Assembly (NCBI RefSeq): GCF_024519315.1
Contig: NZ_JANIIC010000041.1
Location: 38,577-102,576, forward strand
From: Streptomyces malaysiensis subsp. samsunensis
Lineage (GTDB): Bacteria; Actinomycetota; Actinomycetes; Streptomycetales; Streptomycetaceae
Reading direction: 5' to 3'
Length of the DNA: 64,000 nt
The notes under the pieces were generated by a model. It did not search any database and was not told the origin of the DNA. It saw only the letters and a program-made list of their open reading frames with translations. How positions within the stretch are numbered: the first letter of the stretch is position 1; each line of letters begins with the position of its first letter. The position numbers were made by a program, and so were the translations under genes. Shown piece by piece: positions 49,582-57,596 of this stretch.

Positions 49582-50034
49582 CTACGGGGCGTCCGGGCCC
49601 CCGGCCTCGGGGGCAAGGGCCTCGGGGGCGCCCTTCGCGCCCTCGGCACCTTTCACGCCCCGGGCGCGATGCGCTTCTGTGACGCGATTCGCCTCCGAGG
49701 CGTCCTTCATATCCTGGGCGCGATGCGTGTCCTGGGCGCTCTTCATCTCCTGGGCACGCTTCGCATCCTCGGCGCGCTGAGCGCCCTGCGCTCCCTTGGT
49801 GCCTTCGGCACCCCCGGCGCCCTTGGGTCGTCTGACGCCTTTGGCGCCCCTGGCACCCTTGGCTCCCTCGGCCGAATCTGATCGGTCGGCCCGCACCCGG
49901 AGCACCTCGTCGATACGGTCCGTACTGAGCCTGTCCTCGTCCGCGCTCGACGCAGCGATCATCAAGTCACCGTAGAGATCGATTTCGATGAGGGCCACGG
50001 GGTCCGGGCCCGACGAGCCGCGACGCGCAACCAC
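49582..50034 (-). CDS. hypothetical protein with conserved head and repeat tail
   Basis: A 150-residue protein. GTG 50034 follows GGAGGAGG by 8 nt and is preferred over the longer frame to 50118. The first 50 residues (VVARRGSSGPDPVALIEID, then LYGDLMIAASSADEDRLS) look like a small conserved Streptomyces protein that I cannot name. The remaining 95 residues are Ala/Gly/Lys/Arg low complexity with GAKGARGAKG and QRAEDAKRAQ-type units, some collagen-like (G-x-K), some helical heptads. The tail may have grown by repeat expansion. Confidence 0.7.
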   Translation of the reverse strand: MVARRGSSGPDPVALIEIDLYGDLMIAASSADEDRLSTDRIDEVLRVRADRSDSAEGAKGARGAKGVRRPKGAGGAEGTKGAQGAQRAEDAKRAQEMKSAQDTHRAQDMKDASEANRVTEAHRARGVKGAEGAKGAPEALAPEAGGPDAP

Positions 50035-50161
50035 GTGTTTCACCTCCTCCAGCGAGCACCTGCGAGCACTTTCGAGCAGCGGCTTCCCAGCGTAGGGATC
50101 GGTACACACTCCGCGCATGGCACGGATGGGCCATTTCGAAGGGCAAAGGGAGCCCCTCCGA

Positions 50162-51076
50162 CTACTTCTGAGGTGATCCGACCTTCCCTGTGTAGATATC
50201 CGTGGGCTTGGGGAGCTCGATCAGGGCCGGCGCCCCGAAGTCGTACAGCTGCGTCGTGGAGGCGACGCCCAGCGCGTCGGGCCGCCCGGCGGCGCCCGCG
50301 CCCTCCGTCGCCTCCTGGCCGTCGGCCCAGCCGCCCATCGTGAATCGGTGCCGCACCTCGCGCAGCCGGCCGAGCCCGTCGAGATACGCGTCGAAGGGCA
50401 CCGTACTCTCGCCGAACCCCCTGGCCGCGGCCATCAGCGACCCCCGCACACCCTCCGACGCGACCCGCGCCGCCCGGCCGATGTCGGTGGTGCCGCGGTA
50501 GTGGCGCACCAGACCCCCGCCGAGCCCCTCCTCGCCGACCAGACTGGCCTTCCGCACCCCGCGCAGCAGTTCGGCGGCAATCAGCGGATCCGTGGCGCCG
50601 CCGGTGACGAGATTGCCGTCGGGGATATCCGTCGTATCCACCCGCACCCATTTGTCGCGGGGAATGCCCGCGCCGCGATTGCGCATGAAAAGCGCCCCGG
50701 GGGCCAGGAGTTCGGTGATCGGCGCATGCTCGGCGGTCCCCATCGCGTCCTTCGGCAACAGCAGCCGCAGCCGGCCCAGCCGCTTCTCGAAGTCGTACGC
50801 ACCGGTGCCCCGGATGGACACGCGGGTGCCGCCGGTCGCCGTCTCCATGGTCGTACGCACCCGTGAACTGCCCGATTTGACCAGTACATCCGCGGCCCGG
50901 TGGAGCGCCGCGACCGCGCTCTCCCGCGCGGCGCCGGCAGGGCGTTCATCGGCCGCGGTCTCGGTGGAGCAGCCGCTGACCGTCGCCAGCGACACCGCCA
51001 GCAGACCACCCGACACGAGCCCGGCTACCGCTCTCACCCGTCTCCGTACGCCGAGCCCGCGCTGCTGGAACTCCAT
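50162..51076 (-). CDS. secreted lipoprotein, LppX/LprG-like
   Basis: A 304-residue lipoprotein with a basic N-terminus, hydrophobic segment and lipobox VSGC (Cys36). The mature part has the pattern of the LppX/LprAFG beta-fold or DUF-type lipoproteins: an early helix (AALHRAADVLVKSGSSRVRT) followed by beta strands and a hydrophobic cavity. Mycobacterial relatives carry lipids across the envelope. Here the assignment is structural inference. Leftward, monocistronic. Confidence 0.8.
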   Translation of the reverse strand: MEFQQRGLGVRRRVRAVAGLVSGGLLAVSLATVSGCSTETAADERPAGAARESAVAALHRAADVLVKSGSSRVRTTMETATGGTRVSIRGTGAYDFEKRLGRLRLLLPKDAMGTAEHAPITELLAPGALFMRNRGAGIPRDKWVRVDTTDIPDGNLVTGGATDPLIAAELLRGVRKASLVGEEGLGGGLVRHYRGTTDIGRAARVASEGVRGSLMAAARGFGESTVPFDAYLDGLGRLREVRHRFTMGGWADGQEATEGAGAAGRPDALGVASTTQLYDFGAPALIELPKPTDIYTGKVGSPQK

Positions 51077-51172
51077 CGACCGCCGACCCCCTGGCCACGC
51101 TCGTCCACGCTTGATACTTGTTCGTTTAACGATTCACCCCGGCGGCCCGTAACGGCCCGGTAGCGTGGTCAT

Positions 51173-51376
51173 GTGCTCGACTCAGGCGACATACGCCCCG
51201 GCCAGAACCGCACCACCACCGTGGAGCGGGGGTCCTTCTCCATCGCCAGATGCAGCTGCGGCTGGTCCGGTCCGGCCCGTCGAGCCAGAGCCATCGCCCG
51301 TGACGACGCGGCGGTGCATGCGACGGCCCGTCACCCCCCGTCCGACACAAGCGATTCATCGGACTCGTCCGATTAG
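51173..51376 (+). CDS. small conserved Cys-pair protein
   Basis: A 67-residue protein started with GTG at 51173. The central segment ARCSCGWSGPARRARAIARD has a CxC pair and a Trp, reminiscent of short zinc-binding or RNA-binding fragments. The tail is Ser/Asp repeats (SDTSDSSDSSD). I believe this is a small protein conserved in Streptomyces, but cannot name it. Weak ribosome site. Confidence 0.55.
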   Translation: MLDSGDIRPGQNRTTTVERGSFSIARCSCGWSGPARRARAIARDDAAVHATARHPPSDTSDSSDSSD

Positions 51377-51520
51377 CGCTGCTTGTCCGGCCCCTGACAA
51401 CTCTTTGGACACGAGCGGAACCGCACTCCCCGGTCCGCCCCTCTGACCAAGCGACCGGGCCGGCTTCACGGTGGCCCGGTCGACGGTCGGGAAGAGTGTC
51501 GACAGGGAGGGGACACCGCC

Positions 51521-53137
51521 ATGAACCGGCGGACACTGCTGGCAGCGGGCACGGGGCTGACGGCCACCGCCACATGGGTCACCGCGTGCGACGACGGCAC
51601 GGGGAAGGCCGGCGGTGACTCATCCTCCGGCGACTCCGCCTCCTCCTCGGCGTCGGACGCCCGTTCGGCCTCCGCGAGCGGCAGGCGCGGCGCCGTCGAC
51701 GGCAAGCCGAAGTCCGCGGACTGGAGCGCGCTCGGCAAGGACCTCCAGGGCGACCTGGTGCGCCCCGGAGACTCCGACTACACCTCGGCCAGCCGGCTCT
51801 ACAACACCCGCTTCGACCACCTTCGCCCCGCCGCCGTCGCCTATATAGCGAACACCTCGGACATATCCGCCTGTCTGGACTTCGCCCGGCGCCATGGCGC
51901 CCCCGTCGCCATCCGCAACGGCGGCCACTCCTACGCCGGCTGGTCGAGCGGCGACGGCCGCCTCGTCATCGACGTCTCCGCGCTGTCATCGATCCGTACC
52001 AGCTCCGGCGAGGCGCGGATCGGCGCCGGGGCCAAGCTCATCGACGTCTACACCTCGCTCGGCGCCCGCGGGGTCACCGTCCCCGGCGGCTCCTGCCCGA
52101 GCGTCGGCATCTCGGGGCTGACCCTCGGCGGGGGCCACGGTGTGGTCTCCCGGGCGTACGGACTGACCGCCGACAGCCTTACGGGCGCGACCATCGTCAC
52201 CGCGGACGGCAAGGCCCTGGAGGTCTCCAAGAACCGCGAGGCAGAACTGTTCTGGGCGCTGCGCGGCGCGGGCAACGGCAACTTCGGCGTCGTCACCGAA
52301 CTGCGCTTCCGTACACATGAAGCGGCGGACGGTGTGACCTGTTACATGTCATGGCCATGGTCCAAGGCCGCGAAGGTGCTGAGCGCCTGGCAGAAGTGGG
52401 GTCCGGACCAGCCGGACGAGATCTGGTCGGCGCTCCACCTGTCGGCCGCCCCCGGCGGCACCCCCACCGTCTCCGTGAGCTGCTTCTCGCTCGGCACCTA
52501 CGGCGCGCTCCAGAACGCCGTGGACCGGCTCGCCGACGGACCGGGCGGCCCCGGCCCCGCCTCGCAGGTCAGCCTGCGCCGCCGTGGCTATGTCGACGCC
52601 ATGCGGATGTACGCGGGCTGCGGCGACACCTCGACGGCCAACTGCCATCTGCCGGGCGACAAGCCCGGCCGCAACACCTCCGGAGTGCTCAACCGCGAGA
52701 CCTACGCGGCGCGCTCGGACTTCTACGACCGCTCGCTGAGCCAGGCGGGCGTACGGGCGATGCTCGACCAAGTGGAGCGCTACGGGCGGCGCACCGGCGG
52801 CGGGGGCGCGGTCAGCATCGCGCTCACCGCGCTCGGCGGGGCGGTCAACCGGGTCTCGCCCACCGCCACGTCCTTCGTCCACCGCCGCTCCCGGTTCCTC
52901 GCGCAGTACACCGCGTCCTGGGCGGCGAGCGGCTCGGGCACCGCGGGCAACGCCTGGCTGGACGGGGCCCATACGGCGATGCGGCGGTACGCCTCCGGGG
53001 CGGCGTACCAGAACTACACGGACGCGTCGCTGAAGGACTGGCGCACGGCCTACTACGGCTCGGCCGCCGACAAGCTGTCGCGGGTGAAGAAGCGTTATGA
53101 CCCGGACCGGCTCTTCGACTTCCCACAGGCGCTGTGA
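51521..53137 (+). CDS. bicovalent-FAD oxidoreductase (BBE family), exported
   Basis: A 538-residue flavoenzyme of the berberine-bridge/GOOX type that oxidises sugars or alcohols with oxygen. His136 in RNGGHSYAG and Cys192 in GGSCPSVGISG are the residues that attach FAD at two points. The N-terminus (MNRRTLLAAGTG, then WVTACDD) has twin Arg and a lipobox Cys23, so it is a candidate Tat-exported lipoprotein. A Ser/Asp-rich linker of 40 residues follows. The BBE C-terminal motif (NYTDASLKDWRTAYYG) is present. A terminator follows at 53202. Confidence 0.92.
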   Translation: MNRRTLLAAGTGLTATATWVTACDDGTGKAGGDSSSGDSASSSASDARSASASGRRGAVDGKPKSADWSALGKDLQGDLVRPGDSDYTSASRLYNTRFDHLRPAAVAYIANTSDISACLDFARRHGAPVAIRNGGHSYAGWSSGDGRLVIDVSALSSIRTSSGEARIGAGAKLIDVYTSLGARGVTVPGGSCPSVGISGLTLGGGHGVVSRAYGLTADSLTGATIVTADGKALEVSKNREAELFWALRGAGNGNFGVVTELRFRTHEAADGVTCYMSWPWSKAAKVLSAWQKWGPDQPDEIWSALHLSAAPGGTPTVSVSCFSLGTYGALQNAVDRLADGPGGPGPASQVSLRRRGYVDAMRMYAGCGDTSTANCHLPGDKPGRNTSGVLNRETYAARSDFYDRSLSQAGVRAMLDQVERYGRRTGGGGAVSIALTALGGAVNRVSPTATSFVHRRSRFLAQYTASWAASGSGTAGNAWLDGAHTAMRRYASGAAYQNYTDASLKDWRTAYYGSAADKLSRVKKRYDPDRLFDFPQAL

Positions 53138-53201
53138 GGTCCCGCGCCGTGGGGTGACGAGCGAGAGGGCACAGGCCCGGTCCCGGGCTCGGGAAAGGCA
53201 G

Positions 53202-53225
53202 AAGGCCCGGCAGCCGCCGGGCCTT
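53202..53225. terminator. terminator after the FAD oxidoreductase gene
   Basis: AAGGCCCGGC at 53202-53211 and GCCGGGCCTT at 53216-53225 form a perfect 10-bp stem with a 4-nt loop, 64 nt past the stop. Symmetric A and T ends suit the convergent PAP2 gene too. Confidence 0.85.
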
Positions 53226-53291
53226 CGTCACCACCGTGCCGTGCCCTCATCGCAACCGTAAGGAGGCCACTGGGCACATCCGCAGCGGCCG

Positions 53292-54005
53292 CTAGGCCGC
53301 CAGGTCCTTGTTCCCGTGGTCGCCGCCCACCGAGCGGGACTCCGCGAGTTCCGCACACGCCTCGTCCGCGCCCCGGCCGACGGCGGCGGGCTCGACCCGA
53401 ATCAGCCGACCCACCCGCGAATTCGCGATCGCCGTGGTCAGCGGCGTCAGCAGCATCATCGCGAGCGGTGCCAGCAGCAGCGTGACCGCCGTCCCCAGGG
53501 CGAACCCGCCGATCACATCGGTCGGGTAGTGGACACCCATATAGACGCGGCAGAACCCCTCCAGCAGCGCGAGCCCTATGGCGGCCGCCCCGTAGGCCCG
53601 GTGGGCCATGAAGACGCCGACGGCGACGGCCATGGTCAGCGTCGCGTGGTCGCTGACGAACGAGAAGTCGGTCTTGCCCGCCACCAGGACCTCGAGCCCC
53701 TGATGGTCCCTGAAGGGTCTCGGGCGCTCGACGAAGCCGCGGATGGGGATGTTGGCGATCAGCGCCAACCCGGCGGCCAACGGGGCCCACATCAGCCCGG
53801 CGACGGCGGACGGGGCCTCCTGCGGCCGCTTCCGCACACTCCACCAGGCGGCCAGGCCGACCAGGGCGAGCCCAATGATGATCCCGTACTCGCCGACGAA
53901 CTCCATGACGCGGTCGAACCAGTGCGGGGCGTCCTTCGCCAGCCCGTTGATGTCGTAGAGAAGGCTGACATCGGGGTTCGACCCGTCCAGTGCGAGTCCA
54001 GCCAT
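53292..54005 (-). CDS. PAP2-family phosphatase
   Basis: A 237-residue membrane phosphatase with about six helices. Motif 1 is RGFVERPRP, motif 2 is FVSDHATL (SDHA in place of the usual PSGH), and motif 3 is CRVYMGVHYPTDV with the catalytic His. Likely acts on lipid phosphates such as undecaprenyl pyrophosphate or phosphatidic acid on the outer face. A basic/acidic cytoplasmic tail of about 45 residues follows. Confidence 0.88.
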   Translation of the reverse strand: MAGLALDGSNPDVSLLYDINGLAKDAPHWFDRVMEFVGEYGIIIGLALVGLAAWWSVRKRPQEAPSAVAGLMWAPLAAGLALIANIPIRGFVERPRPFRDHQGLEVLVAGKTDFSFVSDHATLTMAVAVGVFMAHRAYGAAAIGLALLEGFCRVYMGVHYPTDVIGGFALGTAVTLLLAPLAMMLLTPLTTAIANSRVGRLIRVEPAAVGRGADEACAELAESRSVGGDHGNKDLAA

Positions 54006-54239
54006 ATGCCGTGGCCCCTTATCTCTTGCCTGTCACTACGTGCAGCTGCCGACCCCCGTCATGCCTTGCGATCCGTGGCAACGCGACCGGCGCCGGAGAG
54101 TCCGCCGTCGATCCGCGCTGATCCACACTCGATCCACTTCCAGGGAACGCCCTCTTCTCGCCGGGGGTTCCGTAATCCACCCAACGATCACCGGGACGTT
54201 ATCGAAGGGTGACCGATCGTCGCAGCTCAGGGGGAATCC

Positions 54240-55247
54240 TTACGCGGAGTCCGCCCTTGGCAGCGCTTTCGCGCCATCTTGGGTCACCCGCGTAGCACCG
54301 ATGTAGTCCGGCGTGTCGATCTTGTCAAAACGGATCACCGCACCGGTGTAGGGCGCGTTGATCATGTAACCGCCGCCCACATAGATCCCCACATGGTGGA
54401 TCGATCTCGGATCGTCGAGGTCGTAGGCGAAGAACACCAGGTCTCCTGGGAGCAACTCGTCCCGCTTGGGGTGCGGCCCGGCGTTCCACTGGTCGTTGGC
54501 GACGCGCGGCAGATCGATCCCGACCGTCTTGTACGCCGCCTTCGTCAGCCCCGAGCAGTCGAACCGGCCGCCCTCCTCCGGCGTGCCGTTCCCACCCCAC
54601 AGATAGGGCTTGCCGAGCTGCTTCTGCGCGAAGTAGATCGCCCCGGCCGACTGCCGGGAGGGCTGGACCTTCTGGACCGGCGCCTCGAAGCTCTTGGCGA
54701 GGGTCGTGATGGTCTTCACATAGTTCTGGGTCTCGCGGTAAGGCGGCACCCCGCCGTACTTGATCACGGCATAGGCGCCCGCGTTGTAAGAGGCCAGCAT
54801 GTTGTGCGTCTGATCGCCCGGCACATCCTTGACGTACTTGGCGAGCGAGCAGTCATAGGCGGCCGCCGACGGGATCGCGTCCTGCGGGTCCCAGATGTCC
54901 TTGACGCCGTCCTTGTTGCCGTCGACCCCGTGCGAGGCCCAGGTGGCGGGGATGAACTGCGCTATTCCCTTGGCGTTGGCCGGGCTCTGCGCCTTCGCGT
55001 TCCAGCCGCTCTCCTGGTAGAGCTGCGCGGCCAGAAGCGCGGGGTTGATGGCGGCGCAGGAGTTCCCATACCGCTGGATGAGCGGCTCGTACGAAGCGGG
55101 AACGGAGCCCTTCGCCAGCCCGACCGCTCTGCCGCCCGCACCGCCGAGGAGGTCCGCCGCGACCATGTAGGTACCGACGACGAGCAGCGCGACAAGGGAA
55201 AAGGAGACTCCGAGACCGACACTGACACCCAGCCAGACCTTACGCAC
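54240..55247 (-). CDS. bifunctional lytic transglycosylase and NlpC/P60 endopeptidase
   Basis: A 335-residue cell-wall hydrolase. The GTG at 55247 (GGAGG 8 nt upstream) is preferred to ATG 55265, which lies before the ribosome site. One membrane anchor (VWLGVSVGLGVSFSLVALLV) leads to a lytic transglycosylase domain (YGNSCAAINPALLAAQLYQE with catalytic Glu; AKGIAQFIPATWASHG; MLASYNAGAYAVIKYGG) and then an NlpC/P60 domain (RFDCSGLTKAAY, HHVGIYVGGGYM, INAPYTG). It cuts both glycan and peptide, a pair also seen in conjugation-linked hydrolases; the type IV secretion-like operon starts 825 bp away. A role there is inference. Confidence 0.92.
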   Translation of the reverse strand: MRKVWLGVSVGLGVSFSLVALLVVGTYMVAADLLGGAGGRAVGLAKGSVPASYEPLIQRYGNSCAAINPALLAAQLYQESGWNAKAQSPANAKGIAQFIPATWASHGVDGNKDGVKDIWDPQDAIPSAAAYDCSLAKYVKDVPGDQTHNMLASYNAGAYAVIKYGGVPPYRETQNYVKTITTLAKSFEAPVQKVQPSRQSAGAIYFAQKQLGKPYLWGGNGTPEEGGRFDCSGLTKAAYKTVGIDLPRVANDQWNAGPHPKRDELLPGDLVFFAYDLDDPRSIHHVGIYVGGGYMINAPYTGAVIRFDKIDTPDYIGATRVTQDGAKALPRADSA

Positions 55248-55470
55248 CCGGCCATCCTCCCCCATTCGCCCGCGGTGCGAACGTGTTTCCGCACGCACGG
55301 CGAAAATCAGCCGCTCCCCAGCCGAAACCATACGACGGGCCCCGACGCGCGCCCCCTGTGCGCCGCCGCCCCGCCCCGCACGCCTCCCCACCTCGCCCCG
55401 TCCGCCTCTCGCGGGGCCGTCGAACGCGTAGAGTCCAGCCGTCCGAGCAGCACGACCCTGGGGACCGCAG

Positions 55471-55719
55471 ATGACACGGCGCGACTGGCGAGAGCTCGAC
55501 TGGCAGCGGGCCGCGCCCGACGACATCGAAGAGGGCAGCGCGTACCTCGAGGTGGCCGTGGGCCCCGACGACCAGATCCTGATGCGCGAGAGCAACGACC
55601 CGGAGACCGTCGTCGTCACGACCCGGGCGAAGTGGGAGGCGTTCCTCAAGGGCGTCAAGGCGGGCGAGTTCGACGACTTCGCCGATCTCACGGAGAGCGA
55701 CGACCCCGCGGGGAAGTGA
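55471..55719 (+). CDS. DUF397 protein
   Basis: An 82-residue acidic protein of the DUF397 family (VAVGPDDQILMRESNDPETV, then WEAFLKGVKAGEFDDF). DUF397 proteins usually pair with an XRE regulator in Streptomyces; no such gene is adjacent here. ATG at 55471 after GGGGACCGCAG. Function unknown. Confidence 0.85.
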   Translation: MTRRDWRELDWQRAAPDDIEEGSAYLEVAVGPDDQILMRESNDPETVVVTTRAKWEAFLKGVKAGEFDDFADLTESDDPAGK

Positions 55720-56071
55720 GCGGCGGGGCGGACGCGCGGGACCCGCCCCGGGGCCCGTGACCGGCTCACGGCGCATACGGCCGACACCCCTCACCGCGGC
55801 CCCACTGATGGACCCTCACCGACGGCCCTACCGACGCCCCTTACCGATCGTTGCCCTACACCCACCCGCGTGATACACAGAGTGACCATACGACACTCTA
55901 TTGACACGCCTACCACGTCCGCCAGACGGCCGTGTCCCACAACACGCACGAGATCCGCTAAGAAATGCCGCCAAGTCGACATGCGGAAGCGGATTCATCA
56001 GCGAAGATAGAGCCTGACCCACGCCACACCGGCGGGGGACACAACAACCCACAAGGGGCGGTGAGTTCATC
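55720..56071. other. intergenic promoter region of the secretion-like operon
   Basis: 352 bp upstream of the VirB2-like gene. The first part has a short GC hairpin (GCGGG..CCCGC, 55723-55752) after the DUF397 gene, then degenerate CCCTCACCG/CCCTACCGACG repeats (about 55790-55850). GC falls from 55860 to 55990, where TTGACA at 55901 could be a -35 element, though no good -10 was seen at 17 bp. GGGGCGGTGAG lies before the gene start. Confidence 0.45.
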
Positions 56072-56380
56072 ATGTTCCTAGCGGCCGAAAAGGGCGACAT
56101 CAACACCATCATCGGCGGAATCGCCCCAGACTGGGGTCCGTTCGGCAGCCTGGGCAGCGAGGCGCGCGTCATGATCGAGGTCGTGATGGCGGTCGCGCTG
56201 CTGCTCTGCTTCGGCATCGCCATCTGGGGCGCGGCCAAGCAGCGGATCGGCGCCACGGCCCTGCGGGACACCTTCAGCGCGGAGCAGGGCAAGGGACTGA
56301 TCGTCGCCGGCCTCACCGGTGTGTTCATCATCGGATCGCTGGGCACGCTATTCACGATCGTGTACGGCATGGCCATCTAG
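56072..56380 (+). CDS. VirB2/TrbC-like small membrane protein
   Basis: A 102-residue protein with two membrane helices (MIEVVMAVALLLCFGIAIWG and GLIVAGLTGVFIIGSLGTLF) joined by a basic loop (AAKQRIGATALRD), the layout of TrbC/VirB2-type pilin-like subunits in conjugation and secretion loci of Gram-positive bacteria. The N-terminus shows no cleavable signal. First gene of the rightward operon. Assignment rests on layout and neighbours. Confidence 0.75.
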   Translation: MFLAAEKGDINTIIGGIAPDWGPFGSLGSEARVMIEVVMAVALLLCFGIAIWGAAKQRIGATALRDTFSAEQGKGLIVAGLTGVFIIGSLGTLFTIVYGMAI

Positions 56381-56616
56381 CCGCTCTCCCCGCCCGCCCC
56401 GAACCGCCCCCTCTCGCGCGGGGCGCACGCCCCTGGCCGCAAGCCTCCGCTCCCGAGTCCCCCTACCGGCCCCACACCCCGTACCCGAGGCTGCTCCCTG
56501 ATGCCCGCTCCCGCTCACCACGCTGAGGTCGTGTCAGCTTGATGTCCACTCACACCAGCGCGCCCGAGCGTCAGTCCTCGCGGTTACCGTCGTATGCGGG
56601 TGACGGAAGAGGGACC
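56381..56616. other. gap without a clear gene
   Basis: 236 bp of C-rich sequence between the VirB2-like gene and the small frame at 56617. No hairpin of note and no credible frame. A second promoter for the following genes could lie here. Confidence 0.4.
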
Positions 56617-56706
56617 ATGGATGACGCGGTCGGCACAAACGGCAGGATCGGCGGGATCAGCAGGCTCGGCAGGCTTGGTATGGGCGAAGGGGCGTACGCA
56701 GGATGA
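56617..56706 (+). CDS. possible 29-residue upstream peptide coupled to the VirB8-like gene
   Basis: ATG 56617 preceded by AGAGGGACC opens a 29-codon frame (MDDAVGTNGRIGGISRLGRL, ending GEGAYAG) whose TGA overlaps the ATG of the next gene (ATGA, 56703-56706). The downstream gene has no good ribosome site of its own apart from GGGGCG in this frame, so coupled translation is plausible. The peptide is Gly/Ile/Arg-rich; function unknown. Confidence 0.45.
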   Translation: MDDAVGTNGRIGGISRLGRLGMGEGAYAG

Positions 56707-57596
56707 GTCTCGGCGGCGACGACGGATACGGCGGTGACTACGAGGGCCATGAGCCGCGCCGCGGCCGCGGCGCGGCCTCCGAAGGTCATCTGACACGCAC
56801 CCGCCTGCCCGAGGGCGACGGCGACCCCTACGGCCCGCCCCGCCGGGGCCCCGGCCGCGCCGGCAAGCCCAGCCGCAACCTCATCACCGTGGTCGGCGTC
56901 GTCGTTCTCCTCCTCGCGGCCATCGCCTTCGTCAACCGCGGCGGCCAGAAGGACGACTCCAGCAGCGGCGGCGACTCCGGCGGCGGCACCGGCACCGAAG
57001 CCCGCCCCACCGCCCCCACGGGCGAGCGCCCGGTCGACGGCAAGAACAACACCACGGGCATCGCCTCGGGCTTCGCCAAATCCGAACAGGGCGCCCAGAG
57101 CGCGGCGGCGAACTACGCGGTGGCGCTCGCATCCGCCGACATGGCCAACTCGGATCGCCGTCACCAGCTCGTTTCCCAGATCTTTGCGAGCGACCGAGTA
57201 AGCGGACTTCAGGAAAAGCTGGACCGGGCCTATTCCAAGAGCTTCCTGGCGAAGCTCGGTCTGGACGCGGACGGCAACGCACCCGCCGGCATGACCTATG
57301 TCTCGCGCGCCGCGCCCATCGGCACAAAGACGACCACTTCCATGGACACCGCCGCCACTGTCGAGGTCTGGTGCACCGGCGTGTTCGGAACGGCAGGAGA
57401 GGGATCGAAGAATCCGGTAGCCAACGACTGGTTCACCGTGACCGTCAAGCTGCGATGGGTGAACAAGGACTGGAAGGTCGAGAGCTACTCCCAGAAGGAC
57501 GGCCCTGCCCCCGTCAACAGCGACAACACCGCGTCGACGGCCGATGAGATCGCCAAGGCTGTGCAGCAGTACGGAGGCTTCACGTATGCCCGGTAA
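56703..57596 (+). CDS. VirB8/TcpC-like membrane protein
   Basis: A 297-residue bitopic protein: a Gly/Arg-rich cytoplasmic N-terminus of about 58 residues, one membrane helix (NLITVVGVVVLLLAAIAFVN), a Ser/Gly linker and a 180-residue extracytoplasmic domain with an NTF2-like pattern (AAANYAVALASADMANSDRR to LRWVNKDWKVESYSQ). This is the layout of VirB8/TcpC conjugation proteins. The next gene begins 11 nt before its stop. Confidence 0.75.
   Translation: MSLGGDDGYGGDYEGHEPRRGRGAASEGHLTRTRLPEGDGDPYGPPRRGPGRAGKPSRNLITVVGVVVLLLAAIAFVNRGGQKDDSSSGGDSGGGTGTEARPTAPTGERPVDGKNNTTGIASGFAKSEQGAQSAAANYAVALASADMANSDRRHQLVSQIFASDRVSGLQEKLDRAYSKSFLAKLGLDADGNAPAGMTYVSRAAPIGTKTTTSMDTAATVEVWCTGVFGTAGEGSKNPVANDWFTVTVKLRWVNKDWKVESYSQKDGPAPVNSDNTASTADEIAKAVQQYGGFTYAR

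Noticed and set aside
55901..55930. A sigma-70 promoter from TTGACA at 55901
   Set aside because: No acceptable -10 hexamer at 16-18 bp; kept only as a remark in the intergenic entry.
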